Below are positions 17,342 through 25,494 of a stretch of DNA of 64,000 nt, piece after piece; the first letter of the stretch is position 1, and every line of letters begins with the position of its first letter. A program made the translations under genes and the position numbers. The stretch comes from Aggregatilinea lenta (GTDB lineage Bacteria; Chloroflexota; Anaerolineae; Aggregatilineales; Aggregatilineaceae): positions 341,189 through 405,188 of the forward strand of contig NZ_BFCB01000001.1 of NCBI RefSeq assembly GCF_003569045.1. The letters are read 5' to 3'. The notes beneath the pieces are model-generated. The model saw nothing but the letters and a program-made list of their open reading frames with translations, was not told the DNA's origin and did not search any database.

Positions 17342-18706
17342 TTACCACGCGGGGAGATTGGGCACGATATACGTTTCGAGCGCATAGAGTGCGAAGACGC
17401 CCAGGATGCCCATGACGAGCAGGGGCACCACCGACAGCACCGGAATCCGCGCCGCGAGTGGGGCAACCCAGCCATACAACCCGATCCCGACCAGCAGCGC
17501 CAATGGAAGCAGCGCCGGGTAGAGGTAGCGGCCCTGGAACTGCACGAAGTCCAGGTTGTAAATCAGATACGCGGCCAGCACGAGCACGAATGCTGCCGCG
17601 AACAACAGCAGGGCATCCCACTGCGGCCCGCTGAGGCGGCGCGGCCCGCGCGCATAGAGCATGAACAACAGCGCCCCGGCCAGCGCGGCAACGGTGAAGA
17701 CCAGCAGGATCGTATAGATCCGGTCCGGCATGACCAGTTCCATCCACCCGAACTGGCCCCAAAAACTGTGGAAGGTCGTTTCGGCGTAGTTTTCCAGGTA
17801 GAGGCGCGTGCTGCCGCCGTACATCGTGTCGATGTAATCATCCGTGCGCGGCTGCCCGACCGTCACCTCATCGTGGCGCTGAAGCCCGACGAAGTCCGTG
17901 CCGCCGTAGACGCTGATGTTGCGCCCCCACCAGATGCCGCCGATCAGCAGCGCGGGCAGGATCACGGCGGCCAGATGCGCCACCGCGCGTCCGAACGACC
18001 AGCGATCGCGCCGCCAGCGCAGCAGTACAGCCAGGGCCGCGATCCCCGCCACGAAGTAGATGGTAGTCTTGGTGAACAGCGCCGCGCCGACCAGCAGCCC
18101 CAACACCAGCGGACCGATCCGCTTCGGCGGTTCGACGGCGTCCGGGTCGGAAGTGTTACCCACATAGCGCACGCAGGCCAGCAGCAGCAGCGCGACGATC
18201 AGCTCCGCCGCCGGGTCGTTGCTGACGCTGCCCAGGATCGCCACATGCTGCGGCAGGAAGGCCATGAACGCCGTGCCGACCAGGGCGACCACCGGCCAGC
18301 GCGGCAGCAGGATGCGCAGCGTCGCCCACGCCGTGACGATCACGCACGCGCCGATCAGCACCGAAAACAGCCGTATCGCGGTCAGGTCGCCGTCTGTCGC
18401 CAGATAGACCGGCACGTCCAGTGCGTAGGCCAACGGCGGCTGGTGATCCTCGTACTGCAGCGTGTCGAGCCGGTCCAGCAGCGCGGGATCGAAATCCGTC
18501 GCGCGCAGCTCGTCGAGGTAATCCTGCTGCCAGTCGCCCATTTCCAGCACGGGCAGATCGCCGTCCGCCAACTGCGCGATGTAGTTGTAATGGGCGGGTT
18601 CGTCGGGGGCCTGCCAGTCCGGCGTGCGCAGCGCATACAGCGACGCCAGCACGAGGTAGGCCATAACGATCAGCGAGAGGGCGGCAGCTTCGGTGCGCTT
18701 GATCAC
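17342..18706 (-). CDS. GT-C type membrane glycosyltransferase-like protein
   Basis: The 454-residue protein has a signal-anchor, then APDEPAHYNYIAQLADGDLP, the acidic first loop motif (DEPAH) of DUF2142 and related GT-C proteins, and about ten more hydrophobic segments to the C-terminus. It lacks the soluble C-terminal domain of the relative at 6741-8996. GGAG lies seven bases before the GTG start. It heads the minus-strand run with SnoaL-like, GNAT and thioesterase genes. The transferred sugar is unknown. Confidence 0.82.
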   Translation of the reverse strand: MIKRTEAAALSLIVMAYLVLASLYALRTPDWQAPDEPAHYNYIAQLADGDLPVLEMGDWQQDYLDELRATDFDPALLDRLDTLQYEDHQPPLAYALDVPVYLATDGDLTAIRLFSVLIGACVIVTAWATLRILLPRWPVVALVGTAFMAFLPQHVAILGSVSNDPAAELIVALLLLACVRYVGNTSDPDAVEPPKRIGPLVLGLLVGAALFTKTTIYFVAGIAALAVLLRWRRDRWSFGRAVAHLAAVILPALLIGGIWWGRNISVYGGTDFVGLQRHDEVTVGQPRTDDYIDTMYGGSTRLYLENYAETTFHSFWGQFGWMELVMPDRIYTILLVFTVAALAGALLFMLYARGPRRLSGPQWDALLLFAAAFVLVLAAYLIYNLDFVQFQGRYLYPALLPLALLVGIGLYGWVAPLAARIPVLSVVPLLVMGILGVFALYALETYIVPNLPAW

Positions 18707-18748
18707 GGGGAATCTCCGGCAGCCACAGGCGGCGAGATCGTGTCAGAG

Positions 18749-19016
18749 TGTAGGGGCGTATTGATGCAGTTCAATAAAATAATCCGGTCATCACCGCGAC
18801 CTCACCCCCGGCCCCTCTCCAATCAAGTTGGAGAGGGGAGACAAGCCGTCTCAGCGGGTTTTGTAGGGGCAGGTTTCTAACCTGCCCTGGTTTTTGTCCG
18901 GATTTAAAAGTTAAAGAGCATCAATACGCCCCTACGGAAAATCACAGTAGGGGCAATTGCCACCCCACCAAACCATGTTTGGCGGGGACCCCGGCTCATG
19001 AATTGCCCTTACAAAA
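18749..19016. repeat. Repeat cluster between the GT-C gene and metG
   Basis: 18749-18775 is a degenerate family A copy; 18800-18840 is family B (CCTCACCCCCGGCCCCTCTC and its complementary arm); 18862-18889 pairs GGGGCAGGTT with AACCTGCCC; 18931-19016 is a larger inverted arrangement of TAGGGGCAATTG and CAATTGCCC-type arms. No gene is seen here. Confidence 0.8.
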
Positions 19017-19038
19017 CGGCTGTGCGGTAGAGTCCGGC

Positions 19039-20838
19039 TTACGCCTTCCCGGTCAGGCCCGCGACCTCGCGCGGCTGGCCCAGGCGCGCCCGCTCCTCGT
19101 CGATCACTTCCGGCTCCAGCTTGCGGAACAGCGGCTCCGGCTTGCGCAGCGCCTGCCCGACAGGCAGATCGCCCGCCGCCCAGTGTCCGATGGCCTGCGA
19201 GTTGTCGATGGTCAGTGCTTCGTGTGTGCGCTCGGATTCCTCGTACGTGACGATCTTCTGTTCCCCGAACAACTGGCCGTCGTAGCCGAGGAATTCGTGC
19301 ACGCGCTGCGAGCTGAACGGCACGAACGGCGCGAGCAGCGTCTTCAGGTTGTCGATGCAGCGCAGCGCGGTGTAGATCGTTGTCGCGGCGGCCTGCTTGT
19401 CCTGCTTGACCACCTTGAACCACGGCGCGTAATCGAGATAAGCGTTCACCTCGCGCGCCAGGGCCATTGCCTCGGCCAGCGCGTCGCGCAGCTTGACCGC
19501 ATCCAGGAGCGCACCGACCGTCTGGAACCCGGCTTCGGTCTTGGCGATGATCTCGCGGTCGAAGTCGCGCAGGTCGCCCGGCTGGGGCACGGTGCCGTCG
19601 AAGTGCTTGGCCGCGAAGCTCAGCACGCGGTTGACCAGGTTGCCCCACGCGGCCAGCAGCTCCGTATTGTTGCGCATCACGAAGCCTTCCCAGCTCCAGT
19701 CGGAGTCGCGGGTTTCGGGCAGCGTCGTGGCGATGTAGTAGCGGATCTGGTCCGGCGCGTAGCGCTCCAGAATGTCGGGCATCCACACCGCCCAGTTGCG
19801 GCTCTTGGAGAACTGTTTACCCTCGATGTTCATGAACTCGTTGGCGGGCACGTCGTAGGGCAGGTTGAGGTGGCCGTCGCCCTCGTTCGCGTACAGCCCA
19901 TCGATGCCGGTCAGCTCGGCAGGCCAGATGATCGTGTGGAACTCGATGTTGTCCTTGCCGATGAAGTTATACAGCTTGGCATCCGGGTTATACCACCACT
20001 GCTTCCAGGCGTCAGGCTGGCCGGTGTTTTTGGCCCACTCGATGCTGGCGGTCAGGTAACCCATCACCGCCTCGAACCAGACGTACATGCGCTTGGTTTC
20101 CCAGCCCTCCAGCGGGATGGGGATGCCCCATTCGATGTCGCGTGTGATCGGACGCGCGTGCAGGTCCTTGGCCTTGTTCTGCGACACCTTGAGCACGTTA
20201 TCACGCCAGTGCTCTTTGCCGCTGCCGAGATATGTTTCCAGCGCGCCGATGAAGTCGTCGAGCGCCAGGAAGAAGTGCTCCGTCTCGCGCACGACGGGGA
20301 TGCTGCCGTCGATCTTGCTGCGCGGGTTGATCAGGTCGAGCGCGTCGAGCAGCGAGCCACAGTTGTCGCACTGGTCGCCGCGCGCCGGTTCGAAGCCGCA
20401 CACCGGGCACTTGCCCTCGACGTAGCGGTCGGGCAGGAAGCGGTGTTCCGTCTCGCTGTAGAGCATACGCTGCGTCTCGCGGTGCAGGTGACCGCGTTCG
20501 AGCAGCAGCAGGAAGATATCCTGCGCGACGCGGGTGTGATTTTCCGTGTCGGTATGGGTGAACAGGTCGTAGCTGATGCCCATCTGCTTCTGCGTTTCGA
20601 GGAAGCGGTGATGGTAATACTCGAAGACTTCGCGCGGCGTGATGCCGAGCCGGTCCGCCTCGACGGTAATGGGCGTGCCGTGCGCGTCCGAGCCGCTGAC
20701 GGCCAGCACGGTGTTGCCCTTCATGCGCTGGTAGCGCGCGAAAATGTCGGCGGGTAGGTAGCACCCGGCGAAGTGACCGGCGTGCATGTCGCCGTTGGCG
20801 TAGGGCCAGGCAAGCGAAACGTGAATGAACTCTGGCAT
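19039..20838 (-). CDS. metG: Methionyl-tRNA synthetase
   Basis: The 599-residue class Ia synthetase charges tRNA-Met. The HIGH motif appears as HAGH at 19-22 and KMSKS as KQFSKS near 341, a natural variant. A zinc knuckle CPVC...CDNC lies near residues 143-157, and the anticodon-binding domain follows. There is no C-terminal tRNA-binding (EMAP/Trbp111) domain. AGAGGA lies about six bases before the ATG. Directly upstream is a strongly promoted structured RNA that ends in a terminator. Confidence 0.97.
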   Translation of the reverse strand: MPEFIHVSLAWPYANGDMHAGHFAGCYLPADIFARYQRMKGNTVLAVSGSDAHGTPITVEADRLGITPREVFEYYHHRFLETQKQMGISYDLFTHTDTENHTRVAQDIFLLLLERGHLHRETQRMLYSETEHRFLPDRYVEGKCPVCGFEPARGDQCDNCGSLLDALDLINPRSKIDGSIPVVRETEHFFLALDDFIGALETYLGSGKEHWRDNVLKVSQNKAKDLHARPITRDIEWGIPIPLEGWETKRMYVWFEAVMGYLTASIEWAKNTGQPDAWKQWWYNPDAKLYNFIGKDNIEFHTIIWPAELTGIDGLYANEGDGHLNLPYDVPANEFMNIEGKQFSKSRNWAVWMPDILERYAPDQIRYYIATTLPETRDSDWSWEGFVMRNNTELLAAWGNLVNRVLSFAAKHFDGTVPQPGDLRDFDREIIAKTEAGFQTVGALLDAVKLRDALAEAMALAREVNAYLDYAPWFKVVKQDKQAAATTIYTALRCIDNLKTLLAPFVPFSSQRVHEFLGYDGQLFGEQKIVTYEESERTHEALTIDNSQAIGHWAAGDLPVGQALRKPEPLFRKLEPEVIDEERARLGQPREVAGLTGKA

Positions 20839-20913
20839 GGGTGTCCTCTTCCGTTACTGCTAGGGTCCCGTGGACCTCGAAACATTGTAGCAAGGGCGCG
20901 CCGGTGTAACCAA

Positions 20914-21072
20914 TAAAAAACCGCCGAAGATCATTCGACGGTCCGCTTGCCGTGGTGGTGATGGCCGGGGCGCTAGCGCAGCGCAGCAGGCCATCGCCGG
21001 AGGGAATCCGGCCACGGCAAGCGCGGCATGCGCATCAGGGTGCGCCCGGAGGTATCAAACAGCGTGTTCATA
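20914..21072 (-). ncRNA. Candidate structured RNA or metG leader ending in a terminator
   Basis: A near-consensus promoter (21079-21107) drives about 159 bases that end in a hairpin (20921-20941, CCGTCGAA pairing with TTCGGCGG) followed by TTTTTT. Inside, CTTGCCGTGG and CCACGGCAAG (20946-20955, 21011-21020) form a perfect ten-base closing stem; it encloses GATGGCC/GGCCATC and a CCGGA/TCCGG hairpin, i.e. a three-way junction. A GCGCA/TGCGC hairpin lies at its 5' side. No reading frame of note. The metG ATG is 76 bases past the terminator, so this is either a stand-alone small RNA or an attenuated metG leader. No T-box sequence is present. I do not recognise the class. Confidence 0.6.
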
Positions 21073-21078
21073 TCGTTA

Positions 21079-21107
21079 ACTATAAGGGGTTGGGCGGCCA
21101 GTGTCAA
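21079..21107 (-). promoter_or_regulatory. Near-consensus promoter of the metG-upstream RNA
   Basis: On the minus strand TTGACA (21102-21107) and TATAGT (21079-21084) are exactly 17 bases apart, the best promoter match in the window. Confidence 0.88.
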
Positions 21108-21127
21108 CGGCGGGAGCATACCCAGAA

Positions 21128-21133
21128 TATAAT
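21128..21133 (+). promoter_or_regulatory. Probable -10 element for the small gene at 21179
   Basis: TATAAT lies 46 bases before the ATG. No good -35 is seen; it overlaps the upstream edge of the divergent minus-strand promoter, so the two may interfere. Confidence 0.5.
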
Positions 21134-21178
21134 ATGCTTCTGAATGACTTGAATGAGGTGGACTCAGGTAGGGGCGAA

Positions 21179-21412
21179 ATGAATTTTCAGGAACTATTCT
21201 GGCAAGCCTTGAGCGAACAAGATCCCGTGTCTGCACTGCGGCAGGTACTGATCGATCTGCGCGCGAAAGGTATCGAAAAAGGTATTCTACTCAAAGAACT
21301 TGGAGCTTTCCGTCAGGTAGCAGCCCGCAGAAGCGAAGAAGACGAGGACAACATATTAGACGTGATGGATTTTTTAGTGGGAAATTGCAGCCCGCATATG
21401 CTGATTGACTGA
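21179..21412 (+). CDS. Small hypothetical protein
   Basis: The 77-residue protein starts at an ATG preceded by AGGGG. It appears all-helical: FWQALSEQDPVSALRQVLIDLRAKG, then GILLKELGAFRQVAARRSEEDEDNILDVMDFLVG. There are no Cys pairs, signal or membrane segments. Codon use is AT-richer than in neighbours, which may mean recent acquisition. An upstream in-frame ATG at 21134 is possible but would overlap the -10. Family not recognised. Confidence 0.65.
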   Translation: MNFQELFWQALSEQDPVSALRQVLIDLRAKGIEKGILLKELGAFRQVAARRSEEDEDNILDVMDFLVGNCSPHMLID

Positions 21413-21473
21413 AAGATTGCTACGTATTCTTGAGCAAGCACACACGTTTCGCCTCACCTGTTGGCGTGTGATC

Positions 21474-21537
21474 CGTAGGGGCAGAGCTTGCTCTGCCCGT
21501 TTTGGGGTGGCGGGCGATGCTTGCATCGCCCCTACGA
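21474..21537. repeat. Family A repeat pair
   Basis: Two abutting palindromes: GGGCAGAGCTTGCTCTGCCC after GTAG, and GGGCGATGCTTGCATCGCCC before CTACG. Ends GTAG and CTAC match the other family A copies. Confidence 0.85.
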
Positions 21538-21554
21538 AAAGCCGATCCGCCACA

Positions 21555-21749
21555 TCACGCATAATCCGGCAGATCCGTTTCCAGCCGCCGCACGGGCGCA
21601 TACGCCAGCACCAACGCCGTTGCCGCCAGAATCAGCAGCCCGGCCCCGATCAGCAGTAGGCCCATGCCCGCGTCCAGCAGCAGGAAGGTCCCGCCGAGCG
21701 CCAGGGAGCCGCTGTTTTTCCGCCGCCCGTCGCGTAAAAGAAATTTCAC
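21555..21749 (-). CDS. Possible small membrane protein
   Basis: A 64-residue frame with a Lys/Arg-rich start (MKFLLRDGRRKNSGS) and two hydrophobic runs, SLALGGTFLLLDAGMGLLLIG and GLLILAATALVLAYA, then a polar tail (PVRRLETDLPDYA). The two runs may be one hairpin. Only a weak GAG precedes the ATG. It lies between a repeat and the pyrB promoter and reads away from pyrB. It could be chance. Confidence 0.45.
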   Translation of the reverse strand: MKFLLRDGRRKNSGSLALGGTFLLLDAGMGLLLIGAGLLILAATALVLAYAPVRRLETDLPDYA

Positions 21750-21751
21750 TC

Positions 21752-21780
21752 TTGATCCCAGTCCCAGAACCCGCTATCAT
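21752..21780 (+). promoter_or_regulatory. Promoter of the pyrimidine operon
   Basis: TTGATC (21752-21757) and TATCAT (21775-21780) are 17 bases apart. Transcription from about 21787 gives a leader of roughly 190 bases before pyrB. Confidence 0.7.
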
Positions 21781-21860
21781 ACAATCCCGGACATGAGCCG
21801 GGCTTCGCGCGGCGCAGTCCAGTTCATTTGCCGGGATTGAGCCAGCGAGATGCCACACGA

Positions 21861-21944
21861 ATGAGAGCCGCACCCAACCATCACCCTTCCGCTGAGCCAC
21901 AATCATGTCGCGTTTTCGGATTTGATCGAGCCACCCTTTATTAG
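21861..21944 (+). CDS. Possible pyrB leader peptide
   Basis: A 27-codon frame starts at an ATG in the pyrB leader and ends with TAG at 21942-21944, inside the loop and first base of the 3' arm of the terminator just before pyrB. A ribosome translating to this stop would cover the hairpin. That is the arrangement of the E. coli pyrBI leader. The ribosome binding site is weak, so this remains a proposal. Confidence 0.4.
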   Translation: MRAAPNHHPSAEPQSCRVFGFDRATLY

Positions 21945-21956
21945 GGTGGCTTTTTT
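21929..21956 (+). terminator. Attenuator hairpin in front of pyrB
   Basis: AGCCACCC (21929-21936) pairs with GGGTGGCT (21944-21951), followed by TTTTT. It lies 20 bases before the pyrB start and between the pyr promoter and the gene, so it can only serve as an attenuator of pyrB. Confidence 0.85.
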
Positions 21957-21976
21957 ATGTCCAGGAGAGGAACACC

Positions 21977-23050
21977 GTGAACAGCAGCGTATCTAACCAC
22001 AATGACCTCCGCCACTCTAGCGACTACCTTCAGCGCTACACGCCCGAAAAGATCGCCGGAGACTTCACCGGCAAGCACATCATTTCCGTGGAACAGTTCG
22101 ACCGCGATGACCTGAAGATCCTGTTCGACGCGACGGCCTCCATCCGCAAGCGCCTGAAGCAGCGCGACCGTGGCCTGCTGGAACTGGGCGCGGGCAGACT
22201 GATGGTCACGCTGTTCTACGAGGCCAGCACCCGTACCGATATGTCCTTCCAGGCGGCCATGCGTCACCTGGGCGGCGAAGTCGTCGCGGCCAGCAACGGC
22301 GTGCAGTTCTCCTCGGTTTACAAGGGCGAGAACCTGGGCGACACGGTCCGCGCGGCGGGCTGCTACGCGGACATCATCGTGCTGCGCCACCCGGACGTCG
22401 GCTCGTCCTACGAAGCGGCCTACTACCTCGACCGCCTGGCCGAGCAGCTCGGACGCAAGACGCTCATCATCAGCGGCGGCGACGGCGTGGGCGAGCATCC
22501 CACCCAGGCCCTGCTCGACATGTTCACCATCTACGACTTCAAGAAGGGTTTCGACAACCTGATGATTACGCTGGTGGGCGACCTGAAGCACGGGCGCACG
22601 GTCCACTCGCTCGCCAAGCTGCTGGCCCGCTATCAGGCGCAGAACACGACCATCTCGCTCGTCTCGCCGCCCATGCTGCGCATGCCCGCCGAGATCATCG
22701 AGTACTGCAAGTCCGCCGGGCTGACCATCTACGAAACCGAGGACCTGTCCGAAGTGCTCGGCAAAACGGACGTGCTCTACTGGACGCGCGTCCAGGAAGA
22801 GCGCTTCGCGAACCGCGAAGACTACGAGGCCATCAAGGACGGCTTCATCATGACGCCGCCCGTTCTGGCTCAGGCTCCCGAAAACATGATCCTGATGCAC
22901 CCGCTGCCCCGCAAGGGCGAGATGGGCACGCCCACCGACCACGACCTGCTCGACGCCGACAAGCGCGCCGTCTACTTCCAGCAGATGGAAAACGGCATGT
23001 TCGTGCGGATGACGCTGCTGGCGAAGGTCCTTGGGGACCTGTGGGTCTAG
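21977..23050 (+). CDS. pyrB: Aspartate carbamoyltransferase
   Basis: PyrB joins carbamoyl phosphate and aspartate to carbamoyl aspartate in de novo pyrimidine synthesis. The 357-residue protein has the carbamoyl phosphate motif FYEASTRTDMSF near residue 77, GDGVGEHPTQALLD near 168, and HPLPRKGEM near 307. It is longer than the 310-residue E. coli catalytic chain, with an N-terminal extension. No pyrI regulatory chain follows. AGGAGAGGA lies before the GTG start. It is preceded by an attenuator and followed four bases later by pyrC. Confidence 0.96.
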   Translation: MNSSVSNHNDLRHSSDYLQRYTPEKIAGDFTGKHIISVEQFDRDDLKILFDATASIRKRLKQRDRGLLELGAGRLMVTLFYEASTRTDMSFQAAMRHLGGEVVAASNGVQFSSVYKGENLGDTVRAAGCYADIIVLRHPDVGSSYEAAYYLDRLAEQLGRKTLIISGGDGVGEHPTQALLDMFTIYDFKKGFDNLMITLVGDLKHGRTVHSLAKLLARYQAQNTTISLVSPPMLRMPAEIIEYCKSAGLTIYETEDLSEVLGKTDVLYWTRVQEERFANREDYEAIKDGFIMTPPVLAQAPENMILMHPLPRKGEMGTPTDHDLLDADKRAVYFQQMENGMFVRMTLLAKVLGDLWV

Positions 23051-23054
23051 GCTG

Positions 23055-24134
23055 ATGACACGGCTTATCCGTCTGCCGGGTATGCTCGATCCGCACGTGC
23101 ATCTGCGCGATCTCGACTGGTCGCACAAGAGCACGTTCGCCAGCGAGACGGCGGCGGCGGTGGCGGGGGGCTATTGGGCGGTGTTCGACATGCCCAATAC
23201 CCCGCCCAGCACCACCACCCGTCCCGCGCTGGATCGTAAGCTGGCGAGCATCGGCGCGCAGGCCGTCTGTGACTGGGGCATCTACTTCGGCGCCAGCCAG
23301 GACGACAACAGCGCCGAATACGCGGGCGCGATCGATGACGTGTGCGGGCTGAAGATCTACAACAACGCCACCACCGGCAACCTGCTGATCGGGGAGCAGG
23401 CTGCGCGCGTGCCGCACTACCGCGCGTGGCCGGGCCGCAAGCCCATCGCCGTGCACGCGGAGGGTCCGACCGTGGCCGAGATCCTGGCGCTGGTGCGCGA
23501 AACGGGCAAGCACACGCACTTCTGCCACATCAGTACCGCCGAGGAGATCAACTACCTGAGCGCGGCGAAAGCGGACGGGCTGCCGGTCAGCATCGGCGTG
23601 ACGCCGCATCACCTGTTTTTAACCGAAGACGACGTGCGCACACTCGGCCCGTTCGGGCGCATGAAGCCGGAACTCAAGACGCAGGCGGACGTCAACGCGC
23701 TGTGGGACGCCATCCGCGCCGGGCTGGTGGACGTGATCGAATCCGACCACGCGCCGCACACCCGCGCCGAAAAGCTGGGCGACGTGCCGCCTTCGGGTGT
23801 GCCGGGCCTGGAAACGAGCCTGCCGCTGATGCTCACCGCCGCCCACGAGGGACGCGTCGAGCTGGAGCGTGTGCTCGCCATGCTGACCACCGAGCCGCAG
23901 CGCATCTTCGGCGTGACGCCGCCCGATGGCACGTACACCCTGGTTGATCTCGATGACAGTTACGTCATCGAGGATGCCAGTCTGTTCACTGCCTGCGGCT
24001 GGTCGCCGTTCGCCGGGACGCGCGTGCAGGGCCGCGTGCGCGAAGTGTGGATTCGCGGGCAGCAGGTCTTCGACGGCGAAAACGTGCTCGTGCCGCAGGG
24101 GTTCGGCCAGAACCTCGCCGCGTCGCAACACTAA
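23055..24134 (+). CDS. pyrC: Dihydroorotase
   Basis: PyrC cyclises carbamoyl aspartate to dihydroorotate. The 359-residue amidohydrolase has DPHVHLRD (zinc His14 and His16), GLKIYNNATTG with the Lys that is carbamylated in the family, HAEGPT and HFCHIST zinc ligands, and ESDHAPHT with the catalytic Asp. It is shorter than type I dihydroorotases of about 425 residues and resembles the CAD-type domain. It lies four bases after pyrB and is surely cotranscribed. Confidence 0.95.
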   Translation: MTRLIRLPGMLDPHVHLRDLDWSHKSTFASETAAAVAGGYWAVFDMPNTPPSTTTRPALDRKLASIGAQAVCDWGIYFGASQDDNSAEYAGAIDDVCGLKIYNNATTGNLLIGEQAARVPHYRAWPGRKPIAVHAEGPTVAEILALVRETGKHTHFCHISTAEEINYLSAAKADGLPVSIGVTPHHLFLTEDDVRTLGPFGRMKPELKTQADVNALWDAIRAGLVDVIESDHAPHTRAEKLGDVPPSGVPGLETSLPLMLTAAHEGRVELERVLAMLTTEPQRIFGVTPPDGTYTLVDLDDSYVIEDASLFTACGWSPFAGTRVQGRVREVWIRGQQVFDGENVLVPQGFGQNLAASQH

Positions 24135-24141
24135 ACGTCCG

Positions 24142-24207
24142 GTAGGGGCAGTTCGTGAACTGCCCCTATGGTCACTGCGGTAGGGGCGTATCGCAATACG
24201 CCCCTAC
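24142..24207. repeat. Two family A repeats between pyrC and pyrD
   Basis: 24142-24168 has GGGGCAGTTCGTGAACTGCC as a palindrome. 24180-24207 is a perfect family A copy: GTAGG, then GCGTATCGCAATACGC, then CCTAC. Confidence 0.9.
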
Positions 24208-24258
24208 AAAAACCCAATGCTACCCAACGACCGATTTTCCCGCATCGATGGAGCGTCC

Positions 24259-25404
24259 ATGAGCAGCCTCACCCGCGCGGCACGATCCCTGGTCCTGAAC
24301 ACATACGATCTGGCCTACGAACGCCTCGCCCGCCCGGTGATCTTCCGCCGCTCTGCGCAGGACGCGCACGAGCGTATGCTGGTGATGCTGTCCCGGCTGG
24401 ACGACGCGCGCCCGGCAGTGTGGGCGCTCGGTGGACTGCACGCGCTGGTCGCGCGCCCGCATCCGGTGACGGTTGGCGGCGTGGCGCTGCCTTCCCCACT
24501 GATCCTGGCGGCGGGCTTCGTCAAGGGACACGGCTTCGCGGACGAAGACGCGGCGCATGCCGCCGTGGAGCGCGGCGAGAATATCATCCCCGGTTGGCGG
24601 ACCATCCCGCGCCTGCTGGGGCCAATCGAGTTCGGCTCGTTCACGCGCTGGCCGCGCCTGGGTAATTCCGGCGTGGTCGTGTGGCGGCATCCCGAAGCCC
24701 ACGCGACACAAAATCGCGTCGGGCTGCGCAATCCGGGTGCGCAGGCGGCGGCACGGTTCCTGGCCCGCCGCGCGCCCGACCTGCCGGATGTGTACGGGAT
24801 CAATATCGCGGTCAGCCCCGGCGTCAGCGACCCGGCGCAGGAGCAGCGCGAGGTGATCGAGTCCATCGTTGCGTTTCTGGACGCGGGCCTGCGTCCGGCC
24901 TGGATCACGCTCAACCTGAGCTGCCCCAACACCGAAGACGATCCCGGCAACCGCCAGACCGAATCCGGCACGCGCGCCCTGTGCGATGCAGTGATCGAGC
25001 AGCTAATGCCGCAGAACATCCCGCTGTGGGTCAAGATCGGCCCAACGCTGGCCGAGGCGCAGATCCGCGTGCTGATGCGCGTCTTTGCCGAGACGGGCGT
25101 GCGCGCCGTAATTGCCACCAACACCCTGCCCATGCCCGCCCCCGGCGATCCGGCCCTCAGCGCGGGCATGGCGGGCCGCCTGCTGCACGCGCGGGCGCTG
25201 GCCGTCGCCGGGACGCTGCTTGACGAGCGCGCGCGGACCGGCGCAGAGGTGGACGTCATCGGCTGCGGCGGCGTGGAAGACGGCGCAACGGCGCGAGCGT
25301 TTTTGCGCGCGGGCGCGTCGGCGGTACAGTACTGGTCTGCGCTGGTGTACCGGGGTCCGCTAGCCCCGGCCTTGATCGCCAAAGAAGCATTCCGAGATGC
25401 GTAG
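24259..25404 (+). CDS. pyrD: Dihydroorotate dehydrogenase, class 2-like
   Basis: PyrD oxidises dihydroorotate to orotate; class 2 enzymes are membrane-bound and use quinone. The 381-residue protein has an N-terminal amphipathic stretch (LVLNTYDLAYERLARPVIFR), the FMN-binding core with GINIAVSPG, ITLNLSCPNTEDDPGN, VKIGPTLAEAQI and VIGCGGVEDGATARAFLRAGAS. Glycine-rich early motif is AAGFVKGHG. The ATG at 24259 has GGAG five bases upstream; an ATG at 24217 lies in repeat DNA. The sequence is divergent, so class is inferred. Confidence 0.9.
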   Translation: MSSLTRAARSLVLNTYDLAYERLARPVIFRRSAQDAHERMLVMLSRLDDARPAVWALGGLHALVARPHPVTVGGVALPSPLILAAGFVKGHGFADEDAAHAAVERGENIIPGWRTIPRLLGPIEFGSFTRWPRLGNSGVVVWRHPEAHATQNRVGLRNPGAQAAARFLARRAPDLPDVYGINIAVSPGVSDPAQEQREVIESIVAFLDAGLRPAWITLNLSCPNTEDDPGNRQTESGTRALCDAVIEQLMPQNIPLWVKIGPTLAEAQIRVLMRVFAETGVRAVIATNTLPMPAPGDPALSAGMAGRLLHARALAVAGTLLDERARTGAEVDVIGCGGVEDGATARAFLRAGASAVQYWSALVYRGPLAPALIAKEAFRDA

Positions 25405-25462
25405 GGGCGGGGCTTGCACCGCCCGCTGTCTGAAAACGGGTAGGGTAAGCCTTACCTCTACA
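25403..25462. repeat. Degenerate family A repeats between pyrD and pyrE
   Basis: GTAGGGGCGGGGC with a GCACCGCCC arm, then GTAGGGTAAGCC with GGTAAGG-type complement ending CTCTAC. Confidence 0.65.
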
Positions 25463-25494
25463 AACCACCCTCTGCAGACAAGGATGGAGGCACG

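Noticed and set aside
17150-18880. A 576-residue plus-strand frame over the GT-C gene
   Set aside because: Gln/His/Arg-rich shadow of a membrane protein on the other strand; it has no domain and ends in repeats.
18979-20757. A 592-residue plus-strand frame over metG
   Set aside because: It is antisense to intact metG and shows no family motif.
20914-21072. T-box, SRP RNA or 6S RNA as identity of the metG-upstream RNA
   Set aside because: No AGGGTGG T-box core, no GGAAGCAG SRP loop and no 6S-like central bubble were found.
21787-21930. PyrR-binding loop in the pyrB leader
   Set aside because: AGTCCAG occurs near 21818 but the needed GAGAGGCT part does not follow.
21941-23134. A 397-residue minus-strand frame over pyrB
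   Set aside because: Antisense to an intact aspartate carbamoyltransferase.
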